The notes under the pieces: generated by a model | The model's input: the letters and a program-made list of their open reading frames with translations, nothing else | Database searches by the model: none | What the model was told of the DNA's origin: nothing | Position numbers and translations under genes: made by a program | Shown here: piece by piece, positions 1-10,154 of the stretch | Numbering within the stretch: the stretch's first letter is position 1 | How the letters are laid out: the number at the start of each line of letters is the position of its first letter | NCBI GenBank assembly: GCA_963780635.1 | Contig: CAWACW010000012.1 | Span: 558,001 to 622,000, forward strand | Direction of reading: 5' to 3' | Source of the DNA: DATEPR01 sp963780635 | Lineage (GTDB): Bacteria > Actinomycetota > Actinomycetes > Mycobacteriales > Pseudonocardiaceae | Length of the DNA: 64,000 nucleotides

Positions 1-61
1 ACCCGGTCGCAGCTGGCTGGACTTCAGCGGCCTGGCATACGTGCAGGTCACGACGGGCTGA
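1..61 (+). CDS. C-terminal end of a CDS entering from the left (unidentified)
   Basis: An open frame runs in from the left edge and stops at TGA 59-61. It encodes about 19 residues ending SGLAYVQVTTG. It sits tail-to-tail with the PAC2 gene, 4 bp apart, which fits the end of a real gene. Too little remains to name a family, and it could be chance. Confidence 0.35.
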   Translation, partial: PGRSWLDFSGLAYVQVTTG

Positions 62-65
62 CGGG

Positions 66-971
66 TCAGCTGTCGCCCTGCTGTTCGGCGAGGAAGCGCT
101 CCAGCTCGCTGCCCAGCTCGTCCGCGGTGGGCATCCGGTCGATGCCCTCGGCGAGCAGATTGCCCTTGTCCGCACCGGCAGCGAACTGGTCGTACTGCTG
201 CTCCAGCGCGCGCACGACCTCCCCGACCTCGTCGGACTCGCCGACCTGGCGGTTGACCTCGGCGTCGGCCCGTTCGGCGGCGTCGCGCAGCGACTTGGCC
301 GGGATCTGCAGGCCGGTCACCTTGGCGATCGCGCCCAGCAGCGTGACCGCGGCGGCCGGGTACGCGGCCTGGGCCAGGTAGTGCGGCACGTGCGCGGCGA
401 AGCCCAGCGCGTCCTGGCCCGCCTCGCCCAGCCGCAGCTCCAGCAGGGCGCCGATGCTGCCCGGCACCTGCAGCCGATTGAGCATCGGCTGATGGTCGGC
501 GACCAGTTCCGGACGGGTCGCGTGGCCCGTGACGCCCAGCGGGCGGGTGTGCGGGACGCCCATCGGGATGCCGTGCATCCCGACCGTCATCCGCACTCCC
601 CAGCGCTCGTTGAGCCCCATGACGGCCTTGCTGAACCGCTCCCATTCGTGGTCCGGCTCCGGGCCGTTGAGCAGCAGGAACGGCGTCCCGTCGGTGTCGT
701 GCAGCAGGTGCACGGCCAGCTCGGGTGTCTCGTAGCTCTCCCAGTGGTCGGTCACGTAGACCATGTTCGGCCGCTTGGACCGGTAGTCGATCAGGCGGTC
801 GACGTCGAACCTGGCCACCACACGGTGGTCAAGGCGGGACAGCAGGTGCTCGGCGGCGAGCCGACCGGCCGAGCCCGCGTCCATGAAGCCGTCGAAGTAA
901 TGCAACAGCACCGCTCCGCTCAACTCGGGCACGTCCGAGTCGACCTCATACAGTTCGCGGGGATCCAGCAC
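66..971 (-). CDS. PAC2 family protein (proteasome assembly chaperone-like)
   Basis: A 301-aa soluble protein of the actinobacterial PAC2 family, which is related to archaeal/eukaryotic proteasome assembly chaperone 2. Its biochemical role in bacteria is not established. The N-terminus LDPRELYEVDSDVPELSG followed by LLHYFDGFMDAGSAG is typical, as is a C-terminal acidic helical tail. I chose GTG at 971 over ATG at 1058 because a GGAGG lies 6 nt upstream of the GTG, and the extra 29 residues of the longer form look non-coding and do not resemble the family. It is a monocistronic gene with its own upstream gap. Family assignment is firm; function is not. Confidence 0.85.
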   Translation of the reverse strand: MLDPRELYEVDSDVPELSGAVLLHYFDGFMDAGSAGRLAAEHLLSRLDHRVVARFDVDRLIDYRSKRPNMVYVTDHWESYETPELAVHLLHDTDGTPFLLLNGPEPDHEWERFSKAVMGLNERWGVRMTVGMHGIPMGVPHTRPLGVTGHATRPELVADHQPMLNRLQVPGSIGALLELRLGEAGQDALGFAAHVPHYLAQAAYPAAAVTLLGAIAKVTGLQIPAKSLRDAAERADAEVNRQVGESDEVGEVVRALEQQYDQFAAGADKGNLLAEGIDRMPTADELGSELERFLAEQQGDS

Positions 972-1163
972 CTCAGCCTCCGTTCCCAGTCGCCGCGTTT
1001 CCGTCTCTGCCAACGCACGACGGCCGAGAATCAATCCCACCCACCGTTTGAACCCCATCCACCAAGTCTAGTTGGCCCGTGTCTCGAACCGGGTTCACCA
1101 GGCCACACACCGGGTATCCGGTCGATCAACCACAGCGTTTCCGACCAAACCCCGGGAGTAATC

Positions 1164-1352
1164 ATGTTCGCGATCGTCGCGGCCGTCCTGTTCGCGCTGG
1201 CCGTCATCTTCGATCTTGCCGGATTCGCCGCCGGCCCACTCACGGCGGGGCTGCTGGTGGATCTCGGCTTACTCTGCATCGCGCTGCAGCTGGCCGGCGT
1301 CGGCGCCTCGTCGGGCAGCGGGAGCAGGTCCTGGCGTCGGGCGCGCCGCTGA
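1164..1352 (+). CDS. Small two-TM hydrophobic protein (62 aa)
   Basis: An ATG with GGGAG 5 nt upstream opens a 62-aa frame that is almost entirely hydrophobic: one membrane segment at about residues 2-24 (FAIVAAVLFALAVIF) and a second at about 27-46 (GLLVDLGLLCIALQLAG), ending in a basic tail SWRRARR. This pattern is a small conserved integral membrane protein seen in many actinomycetes, function unknown. The remnant of an MFS gene on the other strand begins immediately after it. The good ribosome binding site and strongly membrane-like composition argue it is real despite its size. Confidence 0.65.
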   Translation: MFAIVAAVLFALAVIFDLAGFAAGPLTAGLLVDLGLLCIALQLAGVGASSGSGSRSWRRARR

Positions 1353-1680
1353 CCAGGGCCGCGGCGACCACCGCGGCGACCTACGCGGCTCCTGCCATCG
1401 CGGCACCGACCAGTGTCGGTGCCGCGTAGCCGCCGCCAGCCGCTCAGGAAGGCACCGGTGGCGTTGCCGAGATTGAACGCGGCGACCGCCGCCGGGGACG
1501 CCAGGGTGTTCGCCGAGGTCGTGCGCGCGGCGGTGAGCACGAGGCTGGTGAACGCGGGCACCGTCGCGAAGCCGACTACGCCGAAGGTGAACAACATCAC
1601 CGCGGTCGATCACCAGCACGACCGTCGGCGAGCCGGCAGCACCGAGGGCCACGGCAGAACGCGGCCAGTTCGGACCGCCC
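1335..1680 (-). pseudogene. Remnant of an MFS (DHA1-type) drug transporter
   Basis: Pieces of one MFS transporter can be read on the minus strand in three different frames. First comes GGPNWPRSAVALGAAGSPTV (about 1680-1620), then LFTFGVVGFATVPAF and AAVAAFNLGNATGAFLSGW (1600-1425), then GYAAPTLVGAAMAGAA before a stop. These match consecutive regions of the second half of chloramphenicol/arabinose-efflux-type transporters. The N-terminal half is missing, and at least two frameshifts separate the pieces, near 1603 and 1425. No start codon or ribosome binding site fits. This is a decayed gene, not a functional transporter. Confidence 0.7.
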
Positions 1681-1750
1681 GCCCGCGTCGGCCGGTACGG
1701 GCGCGCGGGTGGATCCGGCCACGTCCGCACGAACGGGCGTGGCCGCCTTG

Positions 1751-3144
<1,394 letters not shown>

Positions 3145-3148
<4 letters not shown>

Positions 3149-3831
3149 GTGGCCTCGGCCGCGTAGCCCACACCGCGCACGGTGCGGATCGGGCTGGCCG
3201 GGCCGAGCTTGGCGCGCAGCTGGGCCACGTGCACATCGACGGTGCGCGTACCCGCAGCCGCCGCGTAGCCCCACACGGCGCTGAGCAGCTGTTCCCGGGT
3301 GAACACCCGACCGGGACTACGAACGAGCTGGACGAGCAGGTCGAACTCGGTGGACGTCAACGCGACCTCACGGTCCGCGGCCCACACCCGCCGGGCGGAT
3401 ACGTCGGCCCGGACCGCGCCGATCGTGTGGGTGCGGATCGCGGGCGAGACACCGGACGTGCGCCGCAACACGGTCCGCACCCGCGCGGCCAGCTCGCGCG
3501 GACTGAACGGCTTGGTCACGTAGTCGTCGGCGCCCAGTTCCAGGCCGAGCACGCGGTCCACCTCGTCGTCCCTGGCGGTCACGAACAACACCGGCGTCCA
3601 GTCGTCGGCCGCCCGCATGGCACGGCAGACCTCGATGCCGTCCATTCCGGGCAGGCCCACGTCCAGTACGACGGCCACCGGCCGCTGCGTCCGTACCGCG
3701 GTCAGGGCGCTACGGCCGTCGCCGGCCACCTGCACGCCGAAGCCGTCCCGGCGCAGGTAGAGCGAGATCAGTTCGGCGATGGCCCGTTCGTCCTCGACCA
3801 CGAGGACCAGCCCATGCCCGGCCGGCTGCAT
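3145..3831 (-). CDS. OmpR/PhoB-type response regulator
   Basis: A 228-aa DNA-binding response regulator. The receiver domain shows the acidic pair in LVLVVEDE, the phospho-acceptor Asp at about residue 57 (VVLDVGLPGMDG), the conserved Thr in LFVTARDDE and Lys in DYVTKPFSP. The C-terminal winged helix (TSTEFDLLVQLVRSPGRVF, then RTVDVHVAQLRAKLG and IRTVRGVGYA) is classic OmpR/PhoB. ATG 3831 was preferred over the in-frame ATG at 3879 because the receiver begins directly after it and a GGAGG lies 10 nt upstream. Its stop overlaps the start of the cognate kinase. Confidence 0.93.
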
Positions 3832-3912
3832 GGTGGGCGACCTCCGCTGCTCGTGCTGTGGTGGCGAACATGGTCGCATCGCGCGTCGCCGCGCGACCTC
3901 ACGGTGTCGAAC

Positions 3913-4116
3913 TCACGGTGTCGAGTCGGCGTCGACCTGTGCCGAGACGCTGTTCAACGTGGCCTGGAGCTGGTCGAGCTGCGAGCCGAGGTCACTGGCC
4001 GAACCGCTGGTCGCGGTGCCGGTATCGCTCGTGGCGCCGACGCCACCACCGCAGCCGACGCACAGCGCGAGCACCGCAGCCCCTGCCGCGAGCAGGCCTG
4101 CCATCCTGCGGCTCAC
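3913..4116 (-). CDS. Small exported/lipoprotein-like protein (67 aa)
   Basis: A GTG start overlapping the TGA of the upstream secreted-protein gene (GTGA) opens a 67-aa frame. It has a basic N-terminus (VSRRM), a hydrophobic core (LLAAGAAVLALCVGC) and then a Gly/Ser/Thr-rich and Asp/Gln-rich tail with a short heptad-like stretch (LGSQLDQLQATLNSV). It looks like a signal peptide followed by a tiny mature domain. The Cys in CVGC may be lipidated, but the lipobox is poor, so lipoprotein is an inference. The mature part may form a coiled coil. No family is recognised. Its tight coupling to the upstream gene supports expression. Confidence 0.6.
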   Translation of the reverse strand: MSRRMAGLLAAGAAVLALCVGCGGGVGATSDTGTATSGSASDLGSQLDQLQATLNSVSAQVDADSTP

Positions 4117-4544
4117 TTGCCACCGCCGCAGTGCGCCGAGGTGAAACCGTCCAGCTTGGTCCGCACTCTCCGCAGGATCGTCAGCACACCGGTACGGCGC
4201 TCGGCGCGGCCGTTGAGGATGTCCGCGCGGGCGGTCCGCCCATTCGTCTTGGCCTGCTGTGCCCTGGCGTGCAGCCACCGGGTCGAGCCCGTGACGTCCG
4301 GACCACCGTCGATCCGGTTGATCAGCTTCGTGACCTCGGCTGTCAGCTTCGGCACTCGCGTGTCGCACAACTTCTGGACCTGGGCCGAGCTGATGGTGAT
4401 GGGCGCCGGCTGGGTGCTGGGGGTGTGCGGGCTACTGGTAGCGCTGCTGCCCTGCGCTGCTGCCACCCCGGCACCGGCGCCGACCAGTCCGATGCCTGCC
4501 ACCCCGGCCACCGTGAGCCTGCGTGCCCAGCCGATCGTGCTCAT
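4113..4544 (-). CDS. Secreted helical protein with signal peptide (143 aa)
   Basis: ATG 4544 has AGGAGG 7 nt upstream. The product has a clear Sec signal peptide (MSTIGWARRL, then a Gly/Ala/Val-rich core ending GVAAAQG) followed by a Ser/Thr/Pro-rich linker. A helical domain of about 85 residues then carries many Arg/Lys and two Cys (KLCDTR and SAHCGGGK), which could form a disulfide. Function unknown. It precedes a small lipoprotein-like gene by overlap and a response regulator/kinase pair on the same strand, suggesting an envelope-associated signalling cassette; that link is inference. Confidence 0.7.
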   Translation of the reverse strand: MSTIGWARRLTVAGVAGIGLVGAGAGVAAAQGSSATSSPHTPSTQPAPITISSAQVQKLCDTRVPKLTAEVTKLINRIDGGPDVTGSTRWLHARAQQAKTNGRTARADILNGRAERRTGVLTILRRVRTKLDGFTSAHCGGGK

Positions 4545-4732
4545 GTCTGGCCTCCTCGTCATCGGCACCCGGTGGGTGCCGCACGAGGGTGAGACTGGCA
4601 GTCGCAGGTGAGCGGACGGTCGAGGTTGTGTTCGGGTTCGGTAAGGCCGCGACAGGCTGCGGCGCCACGATCGGTCCGCCGGCCCCGGACGGCCGCAAGC
4701 TCGCTGCGCGAGACCCGCCGGCGCGGCTCCCT

Positions 4733-4758
4733 CTTGACACCACCACACTGACGTCAAG
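4733..4758. promoter_or_regulatory. Inverted repeat CTTGAC-N14-GTCAAG in the 4545-4962 gap
   Basis: Arms CTTGAC (4733-4738) and GTCAAG (4753-4758) form a perfect 6-bp inverted repeat. The right arm also contains the palindrome TGACGTCA (4749-4756). Both arms contain a -35-like TTGAC. No convincing -10 follows on either strand. The 418-bp gap between the secreted-protein gene and the CYTH gene holds nothing else I can name. It may be an operator for the minus-strand cassette starting at 4544. Confidence 0.35.
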
Positions 4759-4962
4759 ATCAGCCTTGGGCGAGAGAGCGGGTGCCTCTGAACCGCCCTG
4801 GTCACCGGGATGGCTGGTGCGGGCTCAGCGGCTGCCGGTTTTCGGGGTGGCGTTGGTGCCGGGTCGTCCCGCGGTGGTCGCGCCGGGCTCGGCGGGCGCC
4901 GACGCGCTTCGCTCGACCACGATTCGAAATCGCGCCGGTTTTATCCGGTTGCCCGCTGCCGG

Positions 4963-5424
4963 TCAGCTGGCCAGGCGGCGGTTGGAGTAGCGCGGGTCGC
5001 CGGTCACTTCCGGGCCGAACCAGTCCGGCGGGGTGAACGCGGCCGCGGTCTGTTGACTGGGGAACTCGACCTCGACCACGCGCAGCCCGTCGCTGCGGTC
5101 TGCGTACACGTCGACCTCGGCCGTCAGTTCGCCCAGCGGCACCCGGTAGCGCAGCTTGGCGATCCGCTGGCCCTCGGTGAGCTGCCAGAGCTCGTCGAAC
5201 ACGTCGTCGGAGATGGGAAACTCGATCTCGTCCCGCACCGCCATGCCGGACGCGGTGCGGCTGCGTTTGACCGTCATCAGGCGAAGGCCGCCGTTGGCGC
5301 GCACCCTGATCTCGGTGCCCGCGCCGCTGTCGGTGAGGTAGCCCTGCCGGATCGGTGTCACGTCGACCCCGTCGGGCGACCAGCTGTCGGCGACGAGGAA
5401 CTTGCGTTCGATCTCCGTGGCCAT
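4963..5424 (-). CDS. CYTH domain protein (triphosphate tunnel enzyme family)
   Basis: A 153-aa single-domain protein starting MATEIERKFLV, the ExExK signature of the CYTH (CyaB/thiamine triphosphatase) superfamily. Further acidic/basic strand motifs expected for the eight-strand tunnel are visible: EIRVRANGG, LMTVKRSR, DEIEFPIS, LRYRVPLG, AEVDVYAD and RVVEVEFPS. Members hydrolyse triphosphates or inorganic triphosphate using divalent metal; the substrate here cannot be told. The C-terminus (DWFGPEVTGDPRYSNRRLA) is the usual bacterial short CYTH ending. It is a single gene, divergent from the GH2 gene. Confidence 0.9.
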   Translation of the reverse strand: MATEIERKFLVADSWSPDGVDVTPIRQGYLTDSGAGTEIRVRANGGLRLMTVKRSRTASGMAVRDEIEFPISDDVFDELWQLTEGQRIAKLRYRVPLGELTAEVDVYADRSDGLRVVEVEFPSQQTAAAFTPPDWFGPEVTGDPRYSNRRLAS

Positions 5425-5509
5425 CGTCTGAGCCTACGGGTCTGATGCGGTTCCTACGCGGCAGCGGGCAACCTGGTCGTGGCAGGTGAGCGATGGGGAG
5501 GTGCCACGG

Positions 5510-7927
5510 TTGGACGACGCGACCGGTCTGTCGAGACCGGCCGGGGTGTCCCGGCGCAGGTTCCTGGTCGGGCTGGGGATCGGCGCCGTGGCCGCAACGT
5601 CGCTGGGCACGGCGTTGCTGACCCGGACACCGCCGGACACCAGCGGTTCGCTGGCCGACGAGTGGCGGTTCGGACCGTTCGTGGCCGGTGCCACCGAGGC
5701 CGACTTCGACGACAGCTACCTCACGCCCGTCACCGTGCCGCACTGCGTGACACCGCTGTCCTGGCAGGACTGGGATCCGCTCACCTGGGAGTCACTGTGG
5801 ATCTACCGCCAGCGCTTCGACACGCCGGCCGCGCTGCGGTCGGGCAGGGCGTTCCTGTGCTTCGACGGCGTGCTGAGCACCGCGACCGTGTACCTCAACG
5901 GTGAGCGGATCGGGTCCAGTGACGGTGGCTACCTGCCGCTGACCTGCGAGGTGACCGGCAGGCTGACCAGCCGCACGAACGTGCTCGCGGTCGTGGTGGA
6001 CGGCAGGTGGCATCAGGACGTGCCACCCGACCTGCCGCGGTTCCGCGAACCGGAGGCCATCGACTTCTACCAGCCCGCGGGCATCTACCGGCCGGTGTCG
6101 CTCGTGGCCGCGCCGACGACCTTCGTGTCCGATGTGTTCGCCGAACCGCTGGATGTGCTCACCGCGAGCCGGGCGGTGAACGTGCACTGCACGACGGACT
6201 CCCTCGGGCCAGTGACCGGTCCGGTGCGGCTGACCGCGACGCTGTCGCAGCACGGCACGCAGGTGGCGACCACCAGCATGGACCTGCCCGGCCTGCCCGC
6301 CGGCACCGCGATGACGACACTACGGCTGACGGGGTTGGCCGCGGTGCGGCTGTGGGACGTGACCGACCCGGCCCTGTGCGACGTGCTGGTGACGCTGGCC
6401 GTCGGCGGCACGCAGGTGCACCAGGTGCCGGTGCGGACGGGTTTGCGCGAGGCCACGTTCACCGATGACGGGTTCTTCCTCAACGGCAGGCGGCTCACGC
6501 TGTTCGGGGTGAACCGGCACCAGTGGTACCCGTACGTCGGCGGCGCGATGCCCGACCGGGTGCAACGCCGGGACGCCCAGCTACTGAAGGAACAGCTCAA
6601 CTGCACGATGGTGCGCTGCTCGCACTACCCGCAGTCCAGCGCGTTCCTGGACGCGTGCGACGAGTTGGGCCTGATGGTGTGGGAGGAGATCCCGGGCTGG
6701 GACTTCGTCGGCGACGCACGCTGGCGCGACCGCGCACTGGACGACGTGTCCGACATGGTGGTGCGCGACCGCAACCATCCGAGCGTGATCATCTGGGGCA
6801 CCCGGGTGAACGAGACTCTCGGCCACGTCGACCTCTACGGCCGGACCGATCTGCTGGCCTACGAGCTGGACCCCTCGCGACCGTGTACCGGGGCGGTCGC
6901 CCACGCACGTGGCTACCGGGAAGCCCTGTACCAGATGCCCGACGGTGGCACGTCGGTCTTCTCCTACAACGACTACAGCAAACTGCATGGGCGGCAGACC
7001 CAGCCGCGGTTGCGGCCGCCTCGCGAAGGCACGCCGTACCTGGTGAGCGAGGCGGTCGGCACGCTGGTCGGTCCGACGCATTTCCGGCGTACCGACCGGG
7101 TGTCGGTACAGCGGGAGCAGGCGCTGCTGCACGCGTGGGTGCACGAGCGGGCCGGCGCCGACATCCGATACGCCGGCCTGCTGGGCTGGTGCGGCTTCGA
7201 CTATCCGTCGGGCGGGCTGCACTCGGTCGACGGTGTCAAGTATCCCGGCGTGTCGGACATCTTCCGGATTCCGAAGCTGGGCGCGGCCTTCTACCAGTCC
7301 CAGGTGGACCCGGGAACCCGGGTCGTGATCGAGCCCGGGTTCTACTGGGACTTCGGGCCGGACTCACCGGCCACCGGTCCGGGCCCCGATGCGGTCATCT
7401 GGTCCAACTGTGACCGGCTGGAGCTGTTTCTGGACGGCAGGCACGTGCACACGGCCCGACCACAGCGGAAGCTGTTCCCGCATCTGGCATATCCGCCGTT
7501 CATCGCCAATCTCACGGTCCACGGGGAACGCAAGCCGGAACTGCGGATCGACGGTTTCGTCGGAGGCAGGCGCGCGTTGCGCAGGCTGTTCAGTCCCGAT
7601 CCGAGCTTCGACACCTTGACCTGCGTGGCCGACGACGAAGCACTCGTGCCCGACGGGCAGGACGCGACGCGGGTCGTGCTGCGGGCAGTGGACCGCTATG
7701 GCGCGCCACGCCCGTTCGTCGTGGGATCGCTGACCTTCACCGTGTCGGGTCCCGCGGTACTGGTCGGCGACAATCCGCTGGACTTCCAGGCGGCGGGCGG
7801 GGCGTGCGCGGTCTGGCTGCGCTCGGTCCGGGGTCAGACCGGTCAGGTCAGCCTGGCCGCGACACATCCGCTGCTGGGGGCCGCGGCCACGGCCGTCCAC
7901 ATAGGACCGGCCGGGCCGCGGCGATAG
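5510..7927 (+). CDS. Tat-exported glycoside hydrolase family 2 protein (beta-galactosidase-like)
   Basis: An approximately 805-aa exported GH2 enzyme. A twin-arginine signal (GVSRRRFLVGLGIGA) opens the protein. It is followed by the GH2 sugar-binding jelly roll (WESLWIYRQRF, FDGVLSTATVYLNGERIG), the Ig-like domain and the TIM barrel, starting at FFLNGRRLTLFGVNRHQ. The acid/base Glu is in WGTRVNETLG (about residue 435) and the nucleophile Glu in YLVSEAVGT (about residue 514). C-terminal beta domains include LELFLDGRHVHT and an Ig-like tail. TTG 5510 is preferred because GGAGG sits 8 nt upstream; GTG 5486 or 5501 are alternatives with poor spacing. Likely a beta-galactosidase or other exo-beta-glycosidase; the substrate is not predictable. 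It has no transporter partner nearby. Confidence 0.88.
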   Translation: MDDATGLSRPAGVSRRRFLVGLGIGAVAATSLGTALLTRTPPDTSGSLADEWRFGPFVAGATEADFDDSYLTPVTVPHCVTPLSWQDWDPLTWESLWIYRQRFDTPAALRSGRAFLCFDGVLSTATVYLNGERIGSSDGGYLPLTCEVTGRLTSRTNVLAVVVDGRWHQDVPPDLPRFREPEAIDFYQPAGIYRPVSLVAAPTTFVSDVFAEPLDVLTASRAVNVHCTTDSLGPVTGPVRLTATLSQHGTQVATTSMDLPGLPAGTAMTTLRLTGLAAVRLWDVTDPALCDVLVTLAVGGTQVHQVPVRTGLREATFTDDGFFLNGRRLTLFGVNRHQWYPYVGGAMPDRVQRRDAQLLKEQLNCTMVRCSHYPQSSAFLDACDELGLMVWEEIPGWDFVGDARWRDRALDDVSDMVVRDRNHPSVIIWGTRVNETLGHVDLYGRTDLLAYELDPSRPCTGAVAHARGYREALYQMPDGGTSVFSYNDYSKLHGRQTQPRLRPPREGTPYLVSEAVGTLVGPTHFRRTDRVSVQREQALLHAWVHERAGADIRYAGLLGWCGFDYPSGGLHSVDGVKYPGVSDIFRIPKLGAAFYQSQVDPGTRVVIEPGFYWDFGPDSPATGPGPDAVIWSNCDRLELFLDGRHVHTARPQRKLFPHLAYPPFIANLTVHGERKPELRIDGFVGGRRALRRLFSPDPSFDTLTCVADDEALVPDGQDATRVVLRAVDRYGAPRPFVVGSLTFTVSGPAVLVGDNPLDFQAAGGACAVWLRSVRGQTGQVSLAATHPLLGAAATAVHIGPAGPRR

Positions 7928-7928
7928 C

Positions 7929-8909
7929 TCAGTGCCGGCCGCGCGGCACGTGCGGCATGATCGCGTCCGGCGGGACGACGCCCAGCCGGCCGGACTGGTA
8001 GTCCGACATCGCCTGCTGCAGTTCCTCGCGGGTGTTCATCACGAACGGGCCGTAGTGCGCCATCGGTTCGCGGATCGGGCGGCCGCCCAGCAGGATGACC
8101 TCCAGGGAGCTGGTCCTGCTGTCCTGCTTGGCATCCGCGGCGAAGGTGAGCCGGTCGCCGGGACCGAACACGGCGAGCTGCCCGGCGTGGATCGGCTCGG
8201 CCTTGGTCCCGACGGTGCCGGTACCGGCCAGCACGTAGCCCAGCGCGTTGTACTCGGGCTGCCAGGGCAGCGAGAGCTGTGCGCCAGGGGCGATCGAGGC
8301 GTGCAGCAGCGTGATCGGCGTGAAGGTGGAGCCGGGGCCGACGTGGCCGTCGATCTCACCGGCGATGACGCGCAGCAGCGTGCCCGCGTCGGCGCTGGCC
8401 AGCAGCAGCATCTGGCCGGCCTCCAGCGGCTGGTACTTCGGCGCGAGGAACTTGTCCTTGGCGGGCAGGTTTACCCACAGCTGGAAACCGTGGAACAGAC
8501 CGCCCTGCTCGACCAGTTGCTCCGGCGGGGTCTCGATGTGCAGCAGACCGCTGCCGGCGGTCATCCACTGGGTGGCGCCCTCGGTGATGACACCGCCGCC
8601 GCCGTGGCTGTCCTGGTGGATGAACTGGCCCTCCACCAGGTAGGTGACGGTCTCGAAACCGCGGTGCGGGTGCCAGTTCGTGCCCTTGGGCTCGCCGGCC
8701 GCGTAGTCGACCTCACCCATGTGGTCCATCATGATGAACGGGTCGAGGTGCTCATACCGGATGCCGGCCATCGTGCGCCGGACCGGGAATCCCTCGCCCT
8801 CGAAGCCGGCGGGCGCGGTGGAGATCGCCAGCACCGGCCGTTCGACGTCACCCAGGCCGGCAGCGGCCACCCGGGGCAGGGTCAGTGTGTCCGCGCTTAC
8901 GGCAGCCAT
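7929..8909 (-). CDS. Pirin family protein (bicupin)
   Basis: A 326-aa bicupin protein of the pirin/YhhW type. The N-terminal cupin has the metal-binding His pattern in GTNWHPHRGFETVTYLVEG and the later HIETPPEQL; the C-terminal cupin starts near TFTPITLLHASIAPG. Pirins bind Fe(II), and some act as quercetin dioxygenases; the role here is not known. The start ATG 8909 is followed by a typical MAAVSADTLTLPRV leader. The gene lies 67 bp downstream of the dienelactone hydrolase gene on the same strand, so they may be co-transcribed. It ends 2 bp from the GH2 stop (convergent). Confidence 0.9.
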   Translation of the reverse strand: MAAVSADTLTLPRVAAAGLGDVERPVLAISTAPAGFEGEGFPVRRTMAGIRYEHLDPFIMMDHMGEVDYAAGEPKGTNWHPHRGFETVTYLVEGQFIHQDSHGGGGVITEGATQWMTAGSGLLHIETPPEQLVEQGGLFHGFQLWVNLPAKDKFLAPKYQPLEAGQMLLLASADAGTLLRVIAGEIDGHVGPGSTFTPITLLHASIAPGAQLSLPWQPEYNALGYVLAGTGTVGTKAEPIHAGQLAVFGPGDRLTFAADAKQDSRTSSLEVILLGGRPIREPMAHYGPFVMNTREELQQAMSDYQSGRLGVVPPDAIMPHVPRGRH

Positions 8910-8976
8910 GGCCCTCGCGCCTCCTCGTCAGGTTGTTGCGTACTCAACTACCTTGGGAACGAGAGTACCGTGCCCG

Positions 8977-9720
8977 TCATTCCCCGGCGGCACCGGCGAG
9001 CCGCTCGCCGAAGAACGCCAGCACCCGGTCCACGCCCTCCTGCTGGCGGTGCTCGGTGACCGTCGAGTGCTTGCGGCCGGGGAACTCGACGGCGATGAAC
9101 TTGTCGCCCAGTTCCTGGCGCAGCGTGTCGAACCGGCCGCCGACGGCCGGGTCGTCCTGATAGCGCAGGCCCATGACCGAGCAGCCTGCCGCGGCCTTGG
9201 CCTTGACGGAGGCCAGGTCGGCGGGCGACAACCCCAAATCGACGCGGCGTGCCTTGCCGATCGGGAACGGCAGCGACGGCTGTGCGAGCACGGGTGCGGC
9301 GATCGGCGCGTCGGCCAGCATCGCCAGCGCGAACCCGCCGGTGAAGCACATGCCGATCGCGCCGACACCGGGCCCGCCCAGCTCCTCGTGCAGCGAGCGG
9401 GCCAGCGCCCGCAGCCAGTCGGCGATCGGCGAGGTCCTGCGCAGTCCGATCTTGGTGAACTCGCTGCGCACGCAGACCCGGGCCATCGTGCCCAAGGTGT
9501 AGCCCACGGAGCCCGGGCGGCCCGGCGTGCCGAACAGCGACGGCATCACGACGGTGAATCCCGCGTCGACGACCTCCTGGCCGAAGCCGATCACCTTGTC
9601 GGTCATGCCGGGGATCTCGTGGATGACGATGACGCCCGGTCCCTCGCCCTTGCGGTAGGTCGGGAACGTGTGCCCTCCGTCGCTGAAGTCCGACTTCGTC
9701 CACGAATCCAGTTCGGCCAT
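8977..9720 (-). CDS. Dienelactone hydrolase family protein
   Basis: A 247-aa alpha/beta hydrolase of the dienelactone hydrolase family. The nucleophile elbow is GMCFTGG, with Cys as in authentic dienelactone hydrolases. The oxyanion region is HEIPGMTD, and a late HSTVTEHRQ carries the likely catalytic His. Family members hydrolyse dienelactone or related esters in aromatic degradation, but many actinobacterial copies are orphan hydrolases of unknown substrate. No aromatic pathway genes lie nearby. Length and motif order are complete, so it should be functional. Confidence 0.88.
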   Translation of the reverse strand: MAELDSWTKSDFSDGGHTFPTYRKGEGPGVIVIHEIPGMTDKVIGFGQEVVDAGFTVVMPSLFGTPGRPGSVGYTLGTMARVCVRSEFTKIGLRRTSPIADWLRALARSLHEELGGPGVGAIGMCFTGGFALAMLADAPIAAPVLAQPSLPFPIGKARRVDLGLSPADLASVKAKAAAGCSVMGLRYQDDPAVGGRFDTLRQELGDKFIAVEFPGRKHSTVTEHRQQEGVDRVLAFFGERLAGAAGE

Positions 9721-9754
9721 GCGCTCTGCTCCTCACCGCTCGACGATCGTGCGG

Positions 9755-10093
9755 TCATCCTGCCAGCGAGGGCGTGGCGTCGGTCACGCTGGCGTGGCGG
9801 AACCTCGACAGCGCAAGCCACCCGGCCGCGAGCCCGATCCCGCCGATGCCGACCCACAGCGCGGGGCGGTATCCGAGGGTGCCCGCGAGCACGCCACCGA
9901 GCGGCGCGCCGACGCGTTCATGCCCCACCGCGTTGACCAGCCCTGCCTGCACCGGGGACGCGTGCAGTTGGTCGATCACCAGGAGCTGCACCGCGATCAT
10001 CGTGACGTACGTGCCGAAATCGGAGACGGTCGTGGCGGTCCACAGGCGCGAATAGCCGGGATAGTCCGTCGGCCGGGTCGACGGCGCTGTCAC
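9755..10093 (-). pseudogene. MFS transporter gene with its middle deleted
   Basis: An open frame joins the very N-terminus of an MFS exporter (YPGYSRLWTATTVSDFGTYV and AVQLLVIDQLHASPVQAGLV) directly to the last two helices of the same family (APLGGVLAGTLGYRPALWVG, IGLAAGWLALSRF). Intact members are about 400 residues; this product would be about 112. The join (VNAVGHERVGAPLGG) is in frame, so a deletion of roughly 300 codons rather than a frameshift explains it. The candidate start is GTG 10093, inside an inverted repeat. It is almost certainly inactive as a transporter. Confidence 0.7.
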
Positions 10094-10110
10094 ACCTGCT
10101 GGTGTAACAC
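10089..10110. promoter_or_regulatory. Operator-like inverted repeat between MFS remnant and LolA-like gene
   Basis: Arms TGTCACACC and GGTGTAACA separated by TGCT form a 9-bp inverted repeat with one mismatch. It covers the start of the truncated MFS gene and lies about 45 bp upstream of the plus-strand exported-protein gene. The size and symmetry fit a TetR-, GntR- or ArsR-like dimer site, but no regulator gene is adjacent. Confidence 0.45.
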
Positions 10111-10154
10111 AGCGTTCCGCTTGGTCGGCAGGTAGAAAGGGAGGGATGGCGGTG

